Shown here: positions 5,488-6,813 of the stretch, piece after piece | Numbering within the stretch: position 1 is the first letter of the stretch | How the letters are laid out: every line of letters begins with the position of its first letter | Source of the DNA: Brevibacterium picturae | GTDB lineage: Bacteria > Actinomycetota > Actinomycetes > Actinomycetales > Brevibacteriaceae | DNA length: 6,813 nucleotides | Direction: 5' to 3' | NCBI RefSeq assembly: GCF_030453725.1 | Contig: NZ_JAKDJU010000161.1 | Span: 1 to 6,813 of the forward strand | Program-made: the position numbers and the translations under genes | The notes under the pieces: model-generated | Seen by the model: the letters and a program-made list of their open reading frames with translations, nothing else | The model's database searches: none | Told to the model about the DNA's origin: nothing

Positions 5488-6813
5488 CTACCTCCTGATG
5501 CTCTCGTTGTTGGGATCGAACAGTGGGGTGGAATCGATCGAGGCCACCGTGACGGGGTAGGCCTCCTCCATGTAGACGACGGTGAGCTGGTTGCCCAGGA
5601 CCGCCTCGGCGGGGGGAAGGAAGGCCATGAGCACATGCTTTCCCAGGCTCGGAGCCGACCCCGCCGAGGTGACGTAGGAGTTCCGTCCGTGCCCGTCGAC
5701 AAGCGGTTGACCGTCCTGGGACAGGATCGGCTCCCCGCCGAGCATGAAGCGTTTCTCGCCGCCGGCGCTCGTGTGATCGTCGACCGTCAGGGAACACAGA
5801 ACCGTCTTCGGGTCCTCCTCACGATGGCGCAGGTGAGCGGCGCGGCCGATGAAGCTCTGCGACTTCACCTTCGGTCGGGCCATGCCGACTTCGATGACGC
5901 TGCGTTCGGAGTCGAGTTCGGCACCGAAAGAGCGGTAGCCCTTCTCGATGCGACCCGTGGTGGAGTAGACGCCGAGCCCGACGGGCACGAGGCCGTGCTC
6001 CTCGCCCGCCTCGGTGAGGACGTCCCAGAGTCGCAGCCCGGATTCCATCGGGACGTAGAGCTCCCAGCCCAGATCACCGACATAGGAGATGCGGGAGGCC
6101 AGAACGGTCAGCGACCCGATCTCCATGGTCCGGGCCGTGCCGAACTTGAAGCCTTCGTGGCTGATGTCTGCACTTGTGACCCGGGAGAGGATGTCGCGGG
6201 CCCGTGGCCCCCAGAGGCCGATCGTCGTCCACGAGGAGGTGAGGTCGGCGAGCTGGGCGCCGGTCTCAGGAAGGAGGTCGGCGAACCATTTGACGTCGAC
6301 CATGCCGTGGGCGGCACCCGTGACGACCCGGAACCGGTCGTGGGCCAGGCGCATGATGGTCAGGTCCGAGCGGAACCCGCCGGCCTCGTCGAGGACCGGA
6401 GTGTAGACGACGCGGCCGATGCTCACATCCATCTGAGCCAGCACGATGGATTGGACGGCGTCGAGGGCCGCGGGGCCGAAGACGTCGAAGATGACGAAGC
6501 TCGAGAGGTCGACGAGCCCGGCGCGTTCACGAAGTGCGAGATGCTCGGCGTTGATGATCGGTGACCACCAGCGGGAGTCCCATTCCGCGGTGCGGTCCAT
6601 GACGCGCTCGCCGAATTCCTCGAGCAGATTCGCGTTCGACTCGTACCACTGGGGGCGTTCCCATCCGCCGACTTCGAAGAAGACCGCGCCGAGTTCCTTC
6701 TCGCGCTCATGCATGGGGGAGAGGCGGACGTTGCGATCGGAGTTCCACTGTTCGCCGGGGTGGACGACGCCGTAGGTCTTGATGAACGCCTCGGAGGTGC
6801 GGGCCCGCACATG
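5488..6813 (-). CDS. Dimethylglycine/sarcosine dehydrogenase family oxidoreductase, C-terminal part
   Basis: The frame is open at the right edge (first visible codon CAT; the GTG next to it is unlikely to be the real start), and family members run to about 800 residues or more, so the N-terminal FAD domain is outside the window. Counting from the first visible residue, 29-57 match the linker of dimethylglycine/sarcosine dehydrogenases (NVRLSP, then GAVFFEVGGWERPQWY). The rest is the folate-binding aminomethyltransferase-type region: GGFRSD with the likely folate Asp150, SRISYVGDLGWELYVP (240-255), GRIEKGYRSFGAELD (287-301), and a C-terminal barrel ending in SYVTSAG (379-385) and PLFDP (430-434). 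The family oxidatively demethylates N-methyl amines such as dimethylglycine or sarcosine, transferring the methyl carbon to tetrahydrofolate. The downstream etfBA suggests a dehydrogenase using ETF rather than an oxygen-using oxidase. The exact substrate is not decided; related enzymes act on 4-methylaminobutanoate. Confidence 0.88.
   Translation of the reverse strand, partial: HVRARTSEAFIKTYGVVHPGEQWNSDRNVRLSPMHEREKELGAVFFEVGGWERPQWYESNANLLEEFGERVMDRTAEWDSRWWSPIINAEHLALRERAGLVDLSSFVIFDVFGPAALDAVQSIVLAQMDVSIGRVVYTPVLDEAGGFRSDLTIMRLAHDRFRVVTGAAHGMVDVKWFADLLPETGAQLADLTSSWTTIGLWGPRARDILSRVTSADISHEGFKFGTARTMEIGSLTVLASRISYVGDLGWELYVPMESGLRLWDVLTEAGEEHGLVPVGLGVYSTTGRIEKGYRSFGAELDSERSVIEVGMARPKVKSQSFIGRAAHLRHREEDPKTVLCSLTVDDHTSAGGEKRFMLGGEPILSQDGQPLVDGHGRNSYVTSAGSAPSLGKHVLMAFLPPAEAVLGNQLTVVYMEEAYPVTVASIDSTPLFDPNNESIRR
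5491..5496 (-). promoter_or_regulatory. Ribosome binding site of etfB inside the upstream gene's end
   Basis: The minus strand reads AGGAGG formed by the last two Arg codons of the upstream oxidoreductase, then TAG, GCG and the etfB ATG, a spacing of six bases. The two genes must be on one transcript for this to work, and re-initiation by ribosomes finishing the first gene is likely. Confidence 0.88.

Noticed and set aside
4942..6564. 540-codon open frame on the plus strand opposite the dehydrogenase and etfB
   Set aside because: It lies antisense to two genes with clear family motifs, its translation is rich in Arg, Asp and Gly with no recognisable domain, and long antisense frames are expected where third positions are GC-rich.

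Overview
The window is GC-rich, densely packed bacterial DNA. Every well-supported protein gene lies on the minus strand. The GC-rich third codon positions, strong purine-rich ribosome binding sites and the protein flavour suggest a high-GC actinobacterium. Brevibacterium or a close relative is my best guess, but this rests on general resemblance and not on a marker gene.

In the direction of transcription (right to left), the window opens inside a large oxidoreductase of the dimethylglycine/sarcosine dehydrogenase family (5488-6813). Only its C-terminal, folate-binding aminomethyltransferase-like part is present. Two genes follow with essentially no gap: etfB (4654-5484) and etfA (3599-4657), the two subunits of an electron transfer flavoprotein. 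The layout suggests one unit: the dehydrogenase removes methyl groups from an N-methylated glycine-type substrate, passes the one-carbon unit to tetrahydrofolate, and gives the electrons to the flavoprotein. A striking 66-bp imperfect palindrome lies in frame inside etfA and encodes what looks like an extra 22-residue segment.

A gap of about 250 bp (3350-3598) separates this unit from the next genes. It holds a possible promoter for the thioesterase and, on the plus strand, a TATAGT box flanked by repeats in front of a 21-codon reading frame. After it come a hotdog-fold acyl-CoA thioesterase (2957-3349) and a VOC/glyoxalase-fold protein (2457-2873).

Between the VOC gene and the next minus-strand gene, the plus strand carries a possible small gene (2314-2474) that needs one frame correction at a CCCC run to read as a 53-residue protein. 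A HAD-like hydrolase (1627-2199) then overlaps a glutamate racemase-type gene (830-1630) by the ATGA arrangement. Last comes the 5' part of a stomatin/slipin-type SPFH membrane protein (1-707), which runs off the left edge.

I saw no RNA genes, CRISPR array, transposase or convincing terminator. The most unusual item is the palindromic coding insertion in etfA. The frame-broken small plus-strand gene is second.
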